Of a stretch of 64,000 bases of DNA, positions 9,878 through 18,733 are shown in pieces. Position 1 is the first letter of the stretch. Each line of letters begins with the position of its first letter. A program made the translations under genes and the position numbers. The DNA comes from an uncultured Oscillospiraceae bacterium. GTDB lineage: Bacteria > Bacillota > Clostridia > Oscillospirales > Oscillospiraceae. The DNA lies in the NCBI GenBank assembly GCA_934589705.1, contig CAKTOH010000001.1, positions 62,001 to 126,000 on the forward strand. The letters are read 5' to 3'. The notes beneath the pieces were generated by a model. That model worked only from the letters and a program-made list of their open reading frames with translations. It searched no databases and was not told the origin of the DNA.

Positions 9878-12520
9878 TTAGTTTGCCAGCTTGCCCATTG
9901 CCTGCTCGCTCTGCTCCAGCTGGGCAATCAGGTCACGGGTCTTCTGGGCTTTCTGCCGCTCGGCATCCACCACGGCCTCAGGGGCCCGGGAGACAAACTT
10001 CTCATTTGCCAGCTTAGCCTCGGTGCTTGCCAGGAACTTTCTGGCGTCCGCCAGTTCCTTGCCGATTCGTGCCAGCTCCTTGGCAACGTCCACCAGCTGA
10101 CCCATGGGAATATAGAGCTTGGCGTCGGCGGTGGTGATGGTCACCATGCCGTCCAGATTCTCAGGCTCGGCATCCAGCAGGGTCACGGTGTCGGCGTAGG
10201 CCAGACGCTGGATGAAGCCCTCGCCCTCCTGATAAACCTGGGGCTTGCCGGTGAGGATGAACAGCGCCGCCTTCTTGCTGGGCGGAACGTTCATCTCCGT
10301 CCGGCGGGCACGGATGGCACGGATGGCCTCCATAACGGACTCCATGTGGCTCTGCTCCGAACCAAAATTCAGGTCTTCCCGGTACTCAGGCCACTTGGCC
10401 ACGATCAGTGCCGAACCCTCGTGGGGAAGGCTCTGCCAGATTTCCTCGGTGATGAAGGGCATGAAGGGATGCAGCAGCCGCAGCACCTGGTCGAGAACAT
10501 ACACCAGCACCTGCATAGCGGTCTGCTTCCGCTCGGCATCCTCGGAGTACAGGCGAGCCTTGGTCAGCTCGATATACCAGTCGCAGTAGGTATCCCAGAT
10601 AAAGTCGTAGACCTTCTGGACGGCTACGCCCAGCTCGTACTTTTCCAGATTCTCGGTGACTTCGGCAATCAGGGTGTTCAGCTTGGACAGCACCCACTTG
10701 TCGGCGATTTCCAGCTTGTCAGCGGCGGGCAGCTCGTTCACCGCGTCCTCGCCCAGGTTCATCAGCACATACCGGGAGGCGTTCCATAGCTTGTTCGCAA
10801 AGTTGCGCATGGCCTCGCACCGCTCGGTGTAGAAGCGCATGTCGTTGCCGGGAGAGTTGCTGGTGACCATGTTCATCCGCAGGGCATCGCAGCCGTACTT
10901 GTCGATCATCTCCAGAGGGTCAATGCCATTGCCCAGGGACTTAGACATTTTTCTTCCCAGGTTGTCCCGAACCAGACCGTGAATCAGGACGGTGTGGAAG
11001 GGGGTCTTTCCGGTGTGCTCGCAGCCGGAGAAGATCATTCTGGCCACCCAGAAGAAGATGATGTCATAGCCCGTGACCAGAACGTCCGTGGGATAGAAGT
11101 AGTTGTAGTCCTTGGTTTTTTCCGGCCAGCCCAGGGTCTCGAAGGGCCACAGAGCGGAAGAGAACCAGGTGTCCAGCACATCCTCTTCCCGGGTGATATG
11201 GGTGCTGCCGCACTTTTCACACTTGCAGGCATCCTGCCGGGACACGGTAATGTGGCCGCAGTCGGCGCAGGTCCAAGCGGGAATCTGATGACCCCACCAG
11301 AGCTGCCGGGAAATGCACCAGTCCCGGACGTTCTCCATCCAGTTCATATAGGTCTTGCTGAACCGATCGGGGACGAACTTGGTCTCCCCGTCCTTGACAA
11401 CCCGGATGGCTTCTTCCGCCAGAGGCTTCATCTTCACAAACCACTGGGCGGAAATGATGGGCTCCACGTCCTGATGGCAGCGGTAGCAGGTGCCCACGTT
11501 GTGGGAGTAGTCCTCCACCTTCACCAGATACCCCTGGGCATCCAGGTCAGCCACGATCTGCTTCCGAGCCTCATAGCGATCCAGACCCTGGTACTTGCCG
11601 CCGAACTCGTTGACAACGCCCTTGTCGTCCAGCACCCGGATGACCTCCAGATTGTGCCGCAGGCCAACCTCGAAGTCGTTGGGGTCGTGGGCGGGGGTCA
11701 TCTTCACACAGCCGGTGCCGAATTCCATCTCGGCGTAGTCGTCGGCTACCACGGGGATTTCCTTATTCACCAGGGGCAGAATGACCTTCTTGCCCACAAT
11801 GTCCTTGTACCGCTCGTCGTTGGGGTTCACGCACACACCGGAGTCGCCCAGCATGGTCTCAGGACGGGTGGTGGCTACGATCACCTCGCCGGTGCCGTCT
11901 GCCAGAGGATAGCGGATATGCCACAGATGACCGGGCTTGTCCACATATTCGACTTCCGCATCAGAAAGGGCGGTGACGCAGTGGGGACACCAGTTGATGA
12001 TCCGGCTGCCCTTGTAAATAAGGCCCTTCTCATACAGGGACACGAAGACCTCCCGGACAGCCTTGGAGCAGCCCTCGTCCATGGTAAATCTCGCCCGATC
12101 CCAATCGCAGGAAGCGCCCAGCTTTTTCTGCTGCTCCACGATCCGATTGCCGAACTTGTTCTTCCAGTCCCAGACCCGCTCCAGGAACTTCTCCCGACCC
12201 AGGTCGTACCGGGTCAGACCCTCCTTGCGCAGCTCTTCCTCCACCTTGATCTGGGTGGCGATGCCCGCATGATCAACGCCGGGCACCCACAGGGCGTTGT
12301 AGCCCTGCATCCGCTTGAACCGGATCAGGGTATCCTGCAAGGTTGCGTCCATGGCATGACCCATGTGCAGCTGGCCGGTAACGTTGGGTGGCGGCATGAC
12401 GATGGTGAAGGGCTTTTTGCTCTCGTCGGCCTCGGCATGGAAGTAGCCCCCATCCTGCCACATCCGATAGATTCGCTCTTCGGTCTGCTGCGGCTCGTAG
12501 ATCTTCGGTAACTCTCTCAT
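9878..12520 (-). CDS. valS: Valyl-tRNA synthetase ValS
   Basis: 880-residue class I synthetase charging tRNA-Val. The HIGH motif appears as [12 protein letters not shown] near residue 48, the KMSKS loop as KMSKSLGNG near residue 530, and the CP1 editing domain lies between them ([32 protein letters not shown]). A zinc-type Cys cluster is seen at CADCGH ... CKCEKCGS. The C-terminal coiled coil ([20 protein letters not shown]) is typical of ValS. ATG 12520 (MRELPKIY) follows AAAGGAG; the frame is open upstream only because it crosses the T-box leader. Confidence 0.97.
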   Translation of the reverse strand: MRELPKIYEPQQTEERIYRMWQDGGYFHAEADESKKPFTIVMPPPNVTGQLHMGHAMDATLQDTLIRFKRMQGYNALWVPGVDHAGIATQIKVEEELRKEGLTRYDLGREKFLERVWDWKNKFGNRIVEQQKKLGASCDWDRARFTMDEGCSKAVREVFVSLYEKGLIYKGSRIINWCPHCVTALSDAEVEYVDKPGHLWHIRYPLADGTGEVIVATTRPETMLGDSGVCVNPNDERYKDIVGKKVILPLVNKEIPVVADDYAEMEFGTGCVKMTPAHDPNDFEVGLRHNLEVIRVLDDKGVVNEFGGKYQGLDRYEARKQIVADLDAQGYLVKVEDYSHNVGTCYRCHQDVEPIISAQWFVKMKPLAEEAIRVVKDGETKFVPDRFSKTYMNWMENVRDWCISRQLWWGHQIPAWTCADCGHITVSRQDACKCEKCGSTHITREEDVLDTWFSSALWPFETLGWPEKTKDYNYFYPTDVLVTGYDIIFFWVARMIFSGCEHTGKTPFHTVLIHGLVRDNLGRKMSKSLGNGIDPLEMIDKYGCDALRMNMVTSNSPGNDMRFYTERCEAMRNFANKLWNASRYVLMNLGEDAVNELPAADKLEIADKWVLSKLNTLIAEVTENLEKYELGVAVQKVYDFIWDTYCDWYIELTKARLYSEDAERKQTAMQVLVYVLDQVLRLLHPFMPFITEEIWQSLPHEGSALIVAKWPEYREDLNFGSEQSHMESVMEAIRAIRARRTEMNVPPSKKAALFILTGKPQVYQEGEGFIQRLAYADTVTLLDAEPENLDGMVTITTADAKLYIPMGQLVDVAKELARIGKELADARKFLASTEAKLANEKFVSRAPEAVVDAERQKAQKTRDLIAQLEQSEQAMGKLAN

Positions 12521-12540
12521 TTTATTTCGCTCCTTTGTAA

Positions 12541-12769
12541 AATAGAAACACCCTGAGTCAATCGACTCAGGGCGAAAAGCTTTCCGCGGTACCACCTGAA
12601 TTCCCTTCCGGGCACTCAAAAGCTGTAACGGGCTTTCCCGTATTTTCCTACTCTTCTTCAGAAAATCCACTCCGGGGCGACCATCCGCTTGCGGCCTCAT
12701 GCCCTCCCACCGACCGGGCACTCTCTGAAAAAGCCATGGGAAGCGGAACTTCCCCTTCTTCACGTTTGG
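12541..12769 (-). promoter_or_regulatory. T-box riboswitch leader of valS (Val)
   Basis: The minus strand shows the T-box sequence GGTGGTACCGCGG (12584-12596), the conserved CCCGTTACAG upstream of it, the stem I elements CAGAGAGTGCC and GGTCGGTG, and a terminator hairpin CCCTGAGTC / GACTCAGGG (12551-12572) followed by TGTTTCTATTTT. By alignment with the Cys and Ala leaders in this window, the specifier is GTC at 12679-12681, a valine codon. Uncharged tRNA-Val is expected to favour the antiterminator and allow valS expression. Confidence 0.93.
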
Positions 12770-12775
12770 CTTTTA

Positions 12776-12803
12776 GGGTAACACATTTTTCGGTCAATGT
12801 CAA
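12776..12803 (-). promoter_or_regulatory. Putative sigma-A promoter for the valS T-box transcript
   Basis: TTGACA (12798-12803, read on the minus strand), a 16-nt spacer and a weak TACCCT at 12776-12781, ending about 7 nt before the leader. The -35 is perfect, the -10 poor. Confidence 0.5.
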
Positions 12804-12821
12804 TAAAATGTTGGAATTCTC

Positions 12822-12850
12822 TTGACGAACGGGAGCGCAGTTCTTATAAT
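12822..12850 (+). promoter_or_regulatory. Sigma-A promoter of the glycosyltransferase gene
   Basis: TTGACG (12822-12827), a 17-nt spacer and TATAAT (12845-12850). It lies back-to-back with the valS promoter; transcription would start near 12857, leaving a very short leader. Confidence 0.8.
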
Positions 12851-12868
12851 GGCAGGGATTCCTTTGAA

Positions 12869-13822
12869 ATGAGCGTGAACAGTATGAAGCTTTCCCTGAT
12901 CGTCCCCTGCTACAACGAGGCGGAAAATGTAGCCGCCTTCCAGCAGGCGGTGGTAACGGCCTTTGACGGCTGCGGCTATGACTACGAAATTGTGTATATT
13001 GACGACGGCAGTCGGGATGCCACCCTGCATAACCTGAAAAAGCTCCACGCGGCGAACACCTGCCCGGTGCAGGTCATCTCCTTCTCCCGGAATTTCGGCA
13101 AGGAGGCGGGCATTTACGCAGGGCTGGAGCACGCCAGAGGGGACTACATTTCCCTCATCGACGCGGATTTGCAGCAGCGGCCGGAGCTTGTGCGCCAGAT
13201 GGTGCAAATTCTGGAGGGCGAGCCCCAGGTGGACGTGGTGGCGGCGTTTCAGGATCGGCGAGGCGAGGGCAAGGTGCTCTCCTTCTTCAAAAAGAGCTTC
13301 TATAGTCTCATTAACCGGCTCTCCAAGGTTCGGCTTCAGCCGGATGCCAGCGATTTCCGCACCTTCCGCCGGAGCGTCCGGGATAGCCTTTTGGCTCTGC
13401 CCGAATACCACCGGTTCTCCAAGGGTCTGTTTGCCTGGGTGGGCTATGAGACCCGCTTTATCCCCTACACCGCCTGTGAGCGGGCCTCCGGCACCACCAA
13501 GTGGAGCTTCTGGAAGCTGGTGAATTACGCCATCGAAGGCATCATCGGCTTCTCCACCGCCCCCCTGCGTCTTGCTACCCTGTGCGGCTCGGTCACGGGC
13601 ATTGCCGCCATTGTGTATCTTGTCTGCGTAATCTTAGAAAAGCTGACCAAGGGCATTGCCGTTCCGGGCTACGCCACCATCATTGTGCTGCTGCTGCTGT
13701 TTTCCAGCATCCAGCTGTTCTGCATCGGCATCATCGGCGAATATGTAGGCCGGATCTTCGAGCAAGGCAAGGAGCGTCCCATTTATATTGCCAAGGAAAT
13801 CTTGGATTATCCCCACGAATAA
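12869..13822 (+). CDS. GtrB/DPM1-like family 2 glycosyltransferase, membrane anchored
   Basis: About 317 residues. The GT-A domain opens LSLIVPCYNEAENV and has the metal-binding DADLQQRPE and the family motifs YIDDGSRD, FSRNFGKEAGIYAGLEHARG and FSKGLFAWVGYETRFIPY. Two C-terminal membrane segments follow (LATLCGSVTGIAAIVYLVC and TIIVLLLLFSSIQLFCIGII), then the basic GEYVGRIFEQGKERPIYIAKE tail typical of undecaprenyl-phosphate glycosyltransferases (GtrB, ArnC, YkoT type). It probably loads a sugar on a lipid carrier for wall decoration; the sugar is unknown. Start 12869 or 12884 (MKLSLIV) are both possible; SD sequences are weak. It stands alone, with no flippase gene beside it. Confidence 0.85.
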   Translation: MSVNSMKLSLIVPCYNEAENVAAFQQAVVTAFDGCGYDYEIVYIDDGSRDATLHNLKKLHAANTCPVQVISFSRNFGKEAGIYAGLEHARGDYISLIDADLQQRPELVRQMVQILEGEPQVDVVAAFQDRRGEGKVLSFFKKSFYSLINRLSKVRLQPDASDFRTFRRSVRDSLLALPEYHRFSKGLFAWVGYETRFIPYTACERASGTTKWSFWKLVNYAIEGIIGFSTAPLRLATLCGSVTGIAAIVYLVCVILEKLTKGIAVPGYATIIVLLLLFSSIQLFCIGIIGEYVGRIFEQGKERPIYIAKEILDYPHE

Positions 13823-13826
13823 ACCC

Positions 13827-13854
13827 AGCCCCGCAGGCATTTGCCTGCGGGGCT
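13827..13854. terminator. Bidirectional terminator between the glycosyltransferase gene and spoIIIAH
   Basis: Perfect 13-bp stem AGCCCCGCAGGCA / TGCCTGCGGGGCT with a tiny TT centre, followed by CCTTTTACT on the plus strand and by TTTATTCG on the minus strand. It lies between convergent stop codons. Confidence 0.85.
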
Positions 13855-13858
13855 CCTT

Positions 13859-14425
13859 TTACTGCACTTCCACCACTCGGATATCCCCCAGAGCGTAATC
13901 CGACTGGCTCATGACGATGTCCGCAATCACAGCCACATCCGCCTGCTGAAGGCCTCCCTCCGGAGAGGACACGGCTACGGAGATTCCATCGCCGGACATG
14001 TACGCTACGCAGTCGGCGTAGCCCTTGGCGATAACCAGGCTTTCGATCTGTGCCTCGCTCAGAGCGGTCTGGACAATGTCATCCAGGCTGGCCGCCGATT
14101 CCCGCTCCTTGCTGCCGGTGGTGGTGTCCGCGTAGGCCATGGCCTCCTGCAAGAGATTCACCGCGTTGTCCCTTGCCTGCTGCCGGGACAGCCGCACCGC
14201 CGCGAAGTAGTCCGAGGCTGTGGTCGCCACATCCTCCCCTGCCGCAATGGCCGCCATGTCCCCCTCCAAAGCCAGGCTGTCGTCACTCATGACCTTTTCC
14301 GCATCCAGGGAATCTTCCAGACTGACTGCCGTGCTGTCCTCGGTGTAGAGCCAGTTCACATAGATTCCGGCGCACACGGTAACCAAGATTGCTGCCGCTA
14401 CCAGATTCTTCTTCCAAACCTTCAT
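13859..14425 (-). CDS. spoIIIAH: Stage III sporulation protein AH
   Basis: 188-residue mother-cell protein whose extracytoplasmic YscJ/FliF-like ring domain pairs with forespore SpoIIQ across the septum. One N-terminal membrane segment (NLVAAAILVTVCAGIYVNWL, residues 7-26) precedes a long acidic linker, then the folded domain (RQQARDNAVNLLQ ... LSEAQIESLVIAKGYADCVA) with the C-terminal DIRVVEVQ strand. ATG 14425 has GGAGGCATTTTT upstream. Last gene of the spoIIIA operon, 14 nt after spoIIIAG. Confidence 0.95.
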   Translation of the reverse strand: MKVWKKNLVAAAILVTVCAGIYVNWLYTEDSTAVSLEDSLDAEKVMSDDSLALEGDMAAIAAGEDVATTASDYFAAVRLSRQQARDNAVNLLQEAMAYADTTTGSKERESAASLDDIVQTALSEAQIESLVIAKGYADCVAYMSGDGISVAVSSPEGGLQQADVAVIADIVMSQSDYALGDIRVVEVQ

Positions 14426-14439
14426 AAAAATGCCTCCAG

Positions 14440-14943
14440 TCATTTCATTTTCAATACACTGATACAATCGGCGGTGAGCCCCGTGGCGCTTTTCACCGCC
14501 TGGACAACGGCCAGTCGAACCGCCGGGCTGTCCGCCCCCTGACAGATCACCACCGCTCCCTGATAAGTTGGACTGTTGATTTTCCGAACCAGGCCGGTTT
14601 TCTCCCGGGTGCCATCGGAAATCAGCACCGCCTCCCGGCGGGTATCCTCCCGGTTATCCCCGGTAGCCCGATCCTCATTCATCTGGTAGACAGTCTCTGC
14701 GCCGCTTTTTTCCGTCAGCAGCACCCGTACCTCCCCCGCCCCGGCGATCTGGCTGAGAATTGCCTCCAAAGATTCCTGCAGCGTCACCTCCGGCTGCGTG
14801 GCCAAAGCCGCCGGCTTTTCAGTGGGTGTCCTGCCGGTGGGCAGCAGCATGAGGCCGATTCCCACCAGCAGCACCAACAGCGCAATTTTATACTTTTTCA
14901 GAGCTGAGATAAGCTCCTGCTTATGGGACGTTATCCATTCCAT
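14440..14943 (-). CDS. spoIIIAG: Stage III sporulation protein AG
   Basis: 167-residue protein with one membrane segment (KIALLVLLVGIGLMLLP, residues 19-35) and an extracytoplasmic ring-building domain (ESLEAILSQIAGAGEVRVLL ... GAVVICQGADSPAVRLAVVQ). SpoIIIAG forms the large ring of the SpoIIIA-SpoIIQ channel in Bacillus. Start 14943 (MEWITSHKQE) has GGAGGT upstream and overlaps the end of spoIIIAF by 13 nt. The frame remains open upstream but that translation has no family similarity. Confidence 0.95.
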   Translation of the reverse strand: MEWITSHKQELISALKKYKIALLVLLVGIGLMLLPTGRTPTEKPAALATQPEVTLQESLEAILSQIAGAGEVRVLLTEKSGAETVYQMNEDRATGDNREDTRREAVLISDGTREKTGLVRKINSPTYQGAVVICQGADSPAVRLAVVQAVKSATGLTADCISVLKMK

Positions 14944-15398
14944 TGCTGTCGTACCTCCGGGATTCCCAGTGCTTCGGTCATCACCTGCCGTAATTGACGC
15001 TTCGCCGCCGGAGACAGTGCCCCTGTGACCGTGACGGCCCGTGGAAGCCCATCGCCTCCAAGGGTGATGTCCGCAGTGACGGAAGCCCCGGCCTGAGCGG
15101 CTTTCTCTACGATATATGCTTCCAGCCGGGTCTTTATGATGGCTTCTTTTTGGGCCTGCGCCTCCCGGCTCCCCTGCGCAACGATCTCCGCTCCCAGGGC
15201 ATTCAAATCTTCCGTCCACCGAAGGGGCTCCTCGAAGGAAAGACCGCAAAGAGGCTGCACCAGAACGACGGTCAGGAACACCCCGCACAGCAGCCGGATC
15301 ACCGGCGCGCAGACGCTTCCCTTTGCCGTTCGGTTCACAATGCCGCACACCAGGGCCGCCCAGAGCAGACGCAGCAGATATTCCCGCAGTCCTTCCAT
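14931..15398 (-). CDS. spoIIIAF: Stage III sporulation protein AF
   Basis: 155-residue protein with two N-terminal membrane segments (LRLLWAALVCGIVNRT and VIRLLCGVFLTVVLVQPL) and a soluble domain with a predicted helix rich in Lys, Glu and Ala (AQGSREAQAQKEAIIKTRLE). It resembles SpoIIIAF in length and order. ATG 15398 (MEGLREYLL) was chosen; it overlaps the spoIIIAE stop by a single base, so translation is coupled. Confidence 0.92.
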   Translation of the reverse strand: MEGLREYLLRLLWAALVCGIVNRTAKGSVCAPVIRLLCGVFLTVVLVQPLCGLSFEEPLRWTEDLNALGAEIVAQGSREAQAQKEAIIKTRLEAYIVEKAAQAGASVTADITLGGDGLPRAVTVTGALSPAAKRQLRQVMTEALGIPEVRQQWNG

Positions 15399-16438
15399 CA
15401 GCCAACCCCCTTGAGAAAGCACACCGTACTGACAAAAAGCAGCAGGCAGGCCGCTCCCGTCATGGCCAGCATCAGGCCCATGGCCCCGGAGAAGGTGTCC
15501 ACCAACTTCCCCAGCTCCCCATCGGACAGGGCCGCGCACAGGCTGCCGGTCACCTTCAGCGACAGGTAATGGGCGGCGATTTTCAGAAAGGGCTCCAGGA
15601 AAATAGCCCCCGCCGCCAGAATCCCGTAAATTCCCGCGGCGTTTTTCATGGTGCCCATGCCCACCAGCACAGATTCCGAGGCATCGGACAAAACACTTCC
15701 CACCACCGGAACCACCGTGGACATAGTGAGCTTGGCGGCCTTCAGTGCCGCCGCGTCGGTGGTTCCGCTGACCACGCCGGTAATGCCCATGTAAGAGGTA
15801 AAAACAATGAGCACGGTTTTCAGAGTCCAGGTCACAAGGCTCTTCACCAGTTCCTGGAGCTTCCCCAGAGTTTGCTCACCCAGGGCGCAGGCACCGATGC
15901 CCAGCACCAGAAAACCATAGACCATGGGAATGAGTAAATTGGCAATGACCCCGCCCAGGGCGCTGTCAAAGGCCGCCGTACCCACATACAAAGCCGCAGA
16001 TGTGCTCACGCCTCCTTGGGCAGCCAATGCCGCCGTCATCACAGGAAGCAGCAGCTTTCCGTAGTTGCTGATTTCCACTATGGTTTCCCTGCCCAGGGAA
16101 ATCATGCTGTTGGCGGTAGTACCCAGCAGCGCAGAGACCACCAGCACCCCTGCCAGATTCACAAGCCCCTTTTCCGTCCCGGAAAAGCACCGCAGAAGCC
16201 CCGTAAGCATTGCTGCTCCCAGCACGCCGGCGCAGACCCGGGCGCACTGAGCAATATCCGGCCGCAGCCGGGTCAGTGCCTTGCGGGCAAGCTCCATCAG
16301 AGCTTTTCCGAAATCTGCCGTATCCTCCGGCATCAGGGCTCGTCCGGAATCCGGCACGGTGGGGGCAGTGTAGGAAGCGGCGGAAGCCGGCAGACATACC
16401 AGCGCCAATATCAGCGCAAGCGCAAGCATTCTGGTCAC
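15398..16438 (-). CDS. spoIIIAE: Stage III sporulation protein AE
   Basis: 346-residue polytopic membrane protein with a signal-peptide-like N terminus (MLALALILALVCLPASAAS) and at least six further hydrophobic segments (VVSALLGTTANSMISL, LLIPMVYGFLVLGIGACAL, LVTWTLKTVLIVFTSYMGI and others). The best start is GTG 16438, which overlaps the spoIIIAD stop by 4 nt; ATG 16429 lies three codons in. SpoIIIAE is a permease-like part of the mother-cell channel. Confidence 0.93.
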   Translation of the reverse strand: MTRMLALALILALVCLPASAASYTAPTVPDSGRALMPEDTADFGKALMELARKALTRLRPDIAQCARVCAGVLGAAMLTGLLRCFSGTEKGLVNLAGVLVVSALLGTTANSMISLGRETIVEISNYGKLLLPVMTAALAAQGGVSTSAALYVGTAAFDSALGGVIANLLIPMVYGFLVLGIGACALGEQTLGKLQELVKSLVTWTLKTVLIVFTSYMGITGVVSGTTDAAALKAAKLTMSTVVPVVGSVLSDASESVLVGMGTMKNAAGIYGILAAGAIFLEPFLKIAAHYLSLKVTGSLCAALSDGELGKLVDTFSGAMGLMLAMTGAACLLLFVSTVCFLKGVG

Positions 16439-16830
16439 AGATCTCTTACCATCTCCTTGATGATTCCCGTAAGTTCCCGAAACAACGGCAGCGACAGAGT
16501 CAGCACCGCCGCGCTGCCCAGCATCTGCAAGATTTTCCCCAGGGCGCCCTTTCCGGCATCTGTGCAGATGGCGGCGGCGATTTCCGCAACCAGGGCGATG
16601 CCTACGGCCTTTATAAGACTTGTCAGCAGTCCCGCTGGAAAGCCAGCGGCCCCCTGAAGCTCCCGGAAAAAGTCCAGCACCGGCTCCAGACAGCTTACCG
16701 CTCCGATAGCCCCCAGGCAGCACACCAGCATACTCAGAACCAGGCCGATGTCCCGCTCCTGCTTGTCCACGGTCATGCCCAGCACCAGGCTCAGCAGCAC
16801 CGCCCCGGTGATTTTCCAAAAAATTTCCAT
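16435..16830 (-). CDS. spoIIIAD: Stage III sporulation protein AD
   Basis: 131-residue membrane protein of the SpoIIIAC/AD family with four hydrophobic segments (ITGAVLLSLVLGMTV, IGLVLSMLVCCLGAIGAVSC, LLTSLIKAVGIALVAEIAAA, LGSAAVLTLSLPLF). The DKQERDIGLVLSM loop after the first segment is conserved in the family. ATG 16830 shares its last base with the spoIIIAC stop. Part of the inner-membrane base of the SpoIIIA complex. Confidence 0.95.
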   Translation of the reverse strand: MEIFWKITGAVLLSLVLGMTVDKQERDIGLVLSMLVCCLGAIGAVSCLEPVLDFFRELQGAAGFPAGLLTSLIKAVGIALVAEIAAAICTDAGKGALGKILQMLGSAAVLTLSLPLFRELTGIIKEMVRDL

Positions 16831-17024
16831 CAGAATTCAAACAAATCCTTGACTAAGTCAAACAGTTCCGCTATTTTTTGCGCCAGGATCATCAGCACCA
16901 CCACTAGCCCCGCCAGACTCGTCATGGTGGCCTGCTCTTCCCGGCCGGAACGGGAGAGCACCTGGTTGAGAATGGACACGATGATCCCCACGGCAGCAAT
17001 TTTGAAAATCAGATCAATGTCCAT
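16830..17024 (-). CDS. spoIIIAC: Stage III sporulation protein AC
   Basis: 64-residue protein with two membrane segments separated by the polar loop LSRSGREEQATM, a signature shared with SpoIIIAD (LDKQERD-type loop). Length matches Bacillus SpoIIIAC (68 residues). It sits 3 nt after spoIIIAB. Confidence 0.95.
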   Translation of the reverse strand: MDIDLIFKIAAVGIIVSILNQVLSRSGREEQATMTSLAGLVVVLMILAQKIAELFDLVKDLFEF

Positions 17025-17027
17025 TGT

Positions 17028-17540
17028 TTACAGAAAGAGAATGACAAGCGCCGCCCCGGCGCACAGCCCTAAGGTCTGATAGCTGCGAAGCCGGACATCC
17101 CGGTTCTTTTCCAGCCGGGAAAGCTCCCGGCGGCAGGCAGCCTGGGTGGCCTCCAGCCCCTGAATCTGACCCTCCAGATCAAATCGCCCCAGAGTTTGTC
17201 CCAGCTGGGAAAGGGGCCTTCTCAGGCAGGTCGGTAAATCATGGCATTGTTCCATGGCGGCGTACATACAGCCGCTGGCATCGGGCTGGGTCTGCCAGTT
17301 CAGCTCCCGGGTCAGATTCCGGAACAAATCCCGAAGAATACCGGTTCCGTCCTCTGCCGCCTTTTGGGTCAGCTCCGGCAGGGCAACCAGATGAAAGCCC
17401 AGCTCCGCCTCCATATTTTCCAGAATCGTCATCAGCTGCCGCAAAAGCCGCTCCCGGCGGCGATAACCTGCGGCAATCCCGCCGCCAAAGCCGCCGCAGC
17501 TGACCAGAACAAACACCGCGCCCATCCATTTTGTGCTCAT
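17028..17540 (-). CDS. spoIIIAB: Stage III sporulation protein AB
   Basis: 170-residue protein resembling GspF-like SpoIIIAB. An N-terminal membrane segment (GAVFVLVSCGGFGGGIAAGY) is followed by the conserved RRRERLLRQLMTILENMEAE helix, a helical cytoplasmic part and a C-terminal membrane anchor (YQTLGLCAGAALVILFL). ATG 17540 overlaps the spoIIIAA stop by 4 nt. Confidence 0.95.
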   Translation of the reverse strand: MSTKWMGAVFVLVSCGGFGGGIAAGYRRRERLLRQLMTILENMEAELGFHLVALPELTQKAAEDGTGILRDLFRNLTRELNWQTQPDASGCMYAAMEQCHDLPTCLRRPLSQLGQTLGRFDLEGQIQGLEATQAACRRELSRLEKNRDVRLRSYQTLGLCAGAALVILFL

Positions 17541-18358
17541 ACCGTCATCCTTTCCCTTTGGTAAGACTGATCCCGGTTCAGCACCAGAATCTGTCGGAAC
17601 ACCCCCGCTTCCAGAAGCCGCCGATACATAGGCCGCTGCCGCAGATCCGAAAGTCCAGACCCATGGACGGTAGCCAGCAGATGTACGCCGCAGTTGGCCG
17701 CTTGCAGCATGACCAGGCTGTCTGCCTCCGAGGTGATCTCGTCCACTGCAATATACGCCGGCCCCATGGTTTTCAGAACCATCTCCACGCCCTGGGGCTT
17801 TGGCACGCCGGTGAGAATGTCCATGTGCTGCCCGGTCTCGAAGCCCTCCGGGAACAGCTCGCCTCGTTCATCCACCACACTGACCGTTTCCTGTTCTGCG
17901 ATGCGCCGGGCTAAGTCCCGCAATAGGGTTGTTTTTCCCCAGCCCGGCGCTCCAACGATTAAAGTCGATGTCCCTTCCAGGCCTTCGCTAACCCCTGGAA
18001 AATCCCGGGCAACGCGGATACACAAAGAACGAACCTGTCGGAAGCCCTCGGTTTGGCCCTGACGGAAAATACCTTCCCCGCAAACCCCGATCCGGTGTCC
18101 CCCCGGGGCCGTCAGATAGCCCTGAGCCAGCGTGGCGGCACACCAGGGAGAATACTGGCTTGCCAGATTGAGCGTATATTTCAGTTCCTCCTGGGATACC
18201 GCCCCAACCAGCTCCCTTCGGGTGCTTCCCAGATGGATTTCCGGGGCTGCGCCCAGCCGCAGACGGATTTCCTGAGCAGACTCCCGATTCCTGGCATCCA
18301 GCTGCCGGGCAACTGTCGGCGGCAGAATGGACAGCAGTTTTTCCCACGCGCATCTCAT
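17537..18358 (-). CDS. spoIIIAA: Stage III sporulation protein AA, secretion-type ATPase
   Basis: 273-residue cytosolic ATPase related to GspE/VirB11-type secretion motors, thought to energise the SpoIIIA channel. Walker A is GAPGWGKTTLLRDLARR (near residue 140) and the acidic box VVDERGEL; the conserved TGVPKPQGVEMVLKTMGPAY and VDEITSEAD follow. ATG 18358 (MRCAWEKLL) was chosen because AGGAG lies 8 nt upstream; ATG 18364 and GTG 18367 sit too close to that SD. First gene of the eight-gene operon, 375 bp from coaX. Confidence 0.95.
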   Translation of the reverse strand: MRCAWEKLLSILPPTVARQLDARNRESAQEIRLRLGAAPEIHLGSTRRELVGAVSQEELKYTLNLASQYSPWCAATLAQGYLTAPGGHRIGVCGEGIFRQGQTEGFRQVRSLCIRVARDFPGVSEGLEGTSTLIVGAPGWGKTTLLRDLARRIAEQETVSVVDERGELFPEGFETGQHMDILTGVPKPQGVEMVLKTMGPAYIAVDEITSEADSLVMLQAANCGVHLLATVHGSGLSDLRQRPMYRRLLEAGVFRQILVLNRDQSYQRERMTV

Positions 18359-18407
18359 TTGCATCACTCCTGAGACAGCCTATGCGGCCTGTCCGCCGGA
18401 TAGCACC

Positions 18408-18456
18408 CTAAGCCTTCCCCTGGGAGGGGAAGGTGCCGGTCGGGCGGATGAGGTCG
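18408..18456. repeat. Interspersed repeat, family C fragment
   Basis: CCTAAGCCTTCCCCTGGGAGGGGAAGGTG followed by a GGATGAGG end. Close relatives occur at 18658-18686 (CCTTCCCCGTGGGGGAAGG) and at 25158-25218 (CCTAAGCCTTCCCCGCCGGGGAAGGTGG). Short GC-rich hairpin, non-coding. Together with the family A copy it fills most of the 18359-18733 gap. Confidence 0.55.
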
Positions 18457-18497
18457 TCCTATAAATCATATCATCGCAAGCTCCATCATACTACACA

Positions 18498-18630
18498 TGT
18501 CATTGCGAGGCAGTGCGCACACTGCCGTGGCAATCCCCCAAATTTTCAAATATTTTAGATCCTAAACCAATGGCTTTTACTTCTATCCGGGGGATTCCCA
18601 CACCAGTCTGCGGACTGGTTCGGAATGACA
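18498..18630. repeat. Interspersed palindromic repeat, family A, full copy
   Basis: Begins TGTCATTGCGAGGCAGTG and ends ACTGGTTCGGAATGACA; inner arms read CAATCCCCC and GGGGGATT. Same end structure as the copy at 9686-9813, with diverged middle sequence. Non-coding. Confidence 0.7.
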
Positions 18631-18694
18631 ACGTATATTGGGGGCTTTTTTGACACGCTGACCTTCCCCGTGGGGGAAGGCTTTGAGGAGCAGT

Positions 18695-18728
18695 AAAAAA
18701 CCGTCCCACCCTTCGGTGAGACGGTTTT
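18695..18728 (-). terminator. Intrinsic terminator of coaX
   Basis: Minus strand AACCGTCTCACC / GGTGGGACGGTT with a GAA-type loop and one G-T pair, followed by TTTTTTACTG. It starts 5 nt after the coaX stop. Confidence 0.85.
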
Positions 18729-18733
18729 AGGTA

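Noticed and set aside
12521-12763. N-terminal extension of ValS
   Set aside because: The open frame crosses the T-box and its terminator.
18359-18420. Sigma-E promoter for spoIIIAA
   Set aside because: A CATAGGCT sequence is present but the -35 part is poor, so the site could not be supported.
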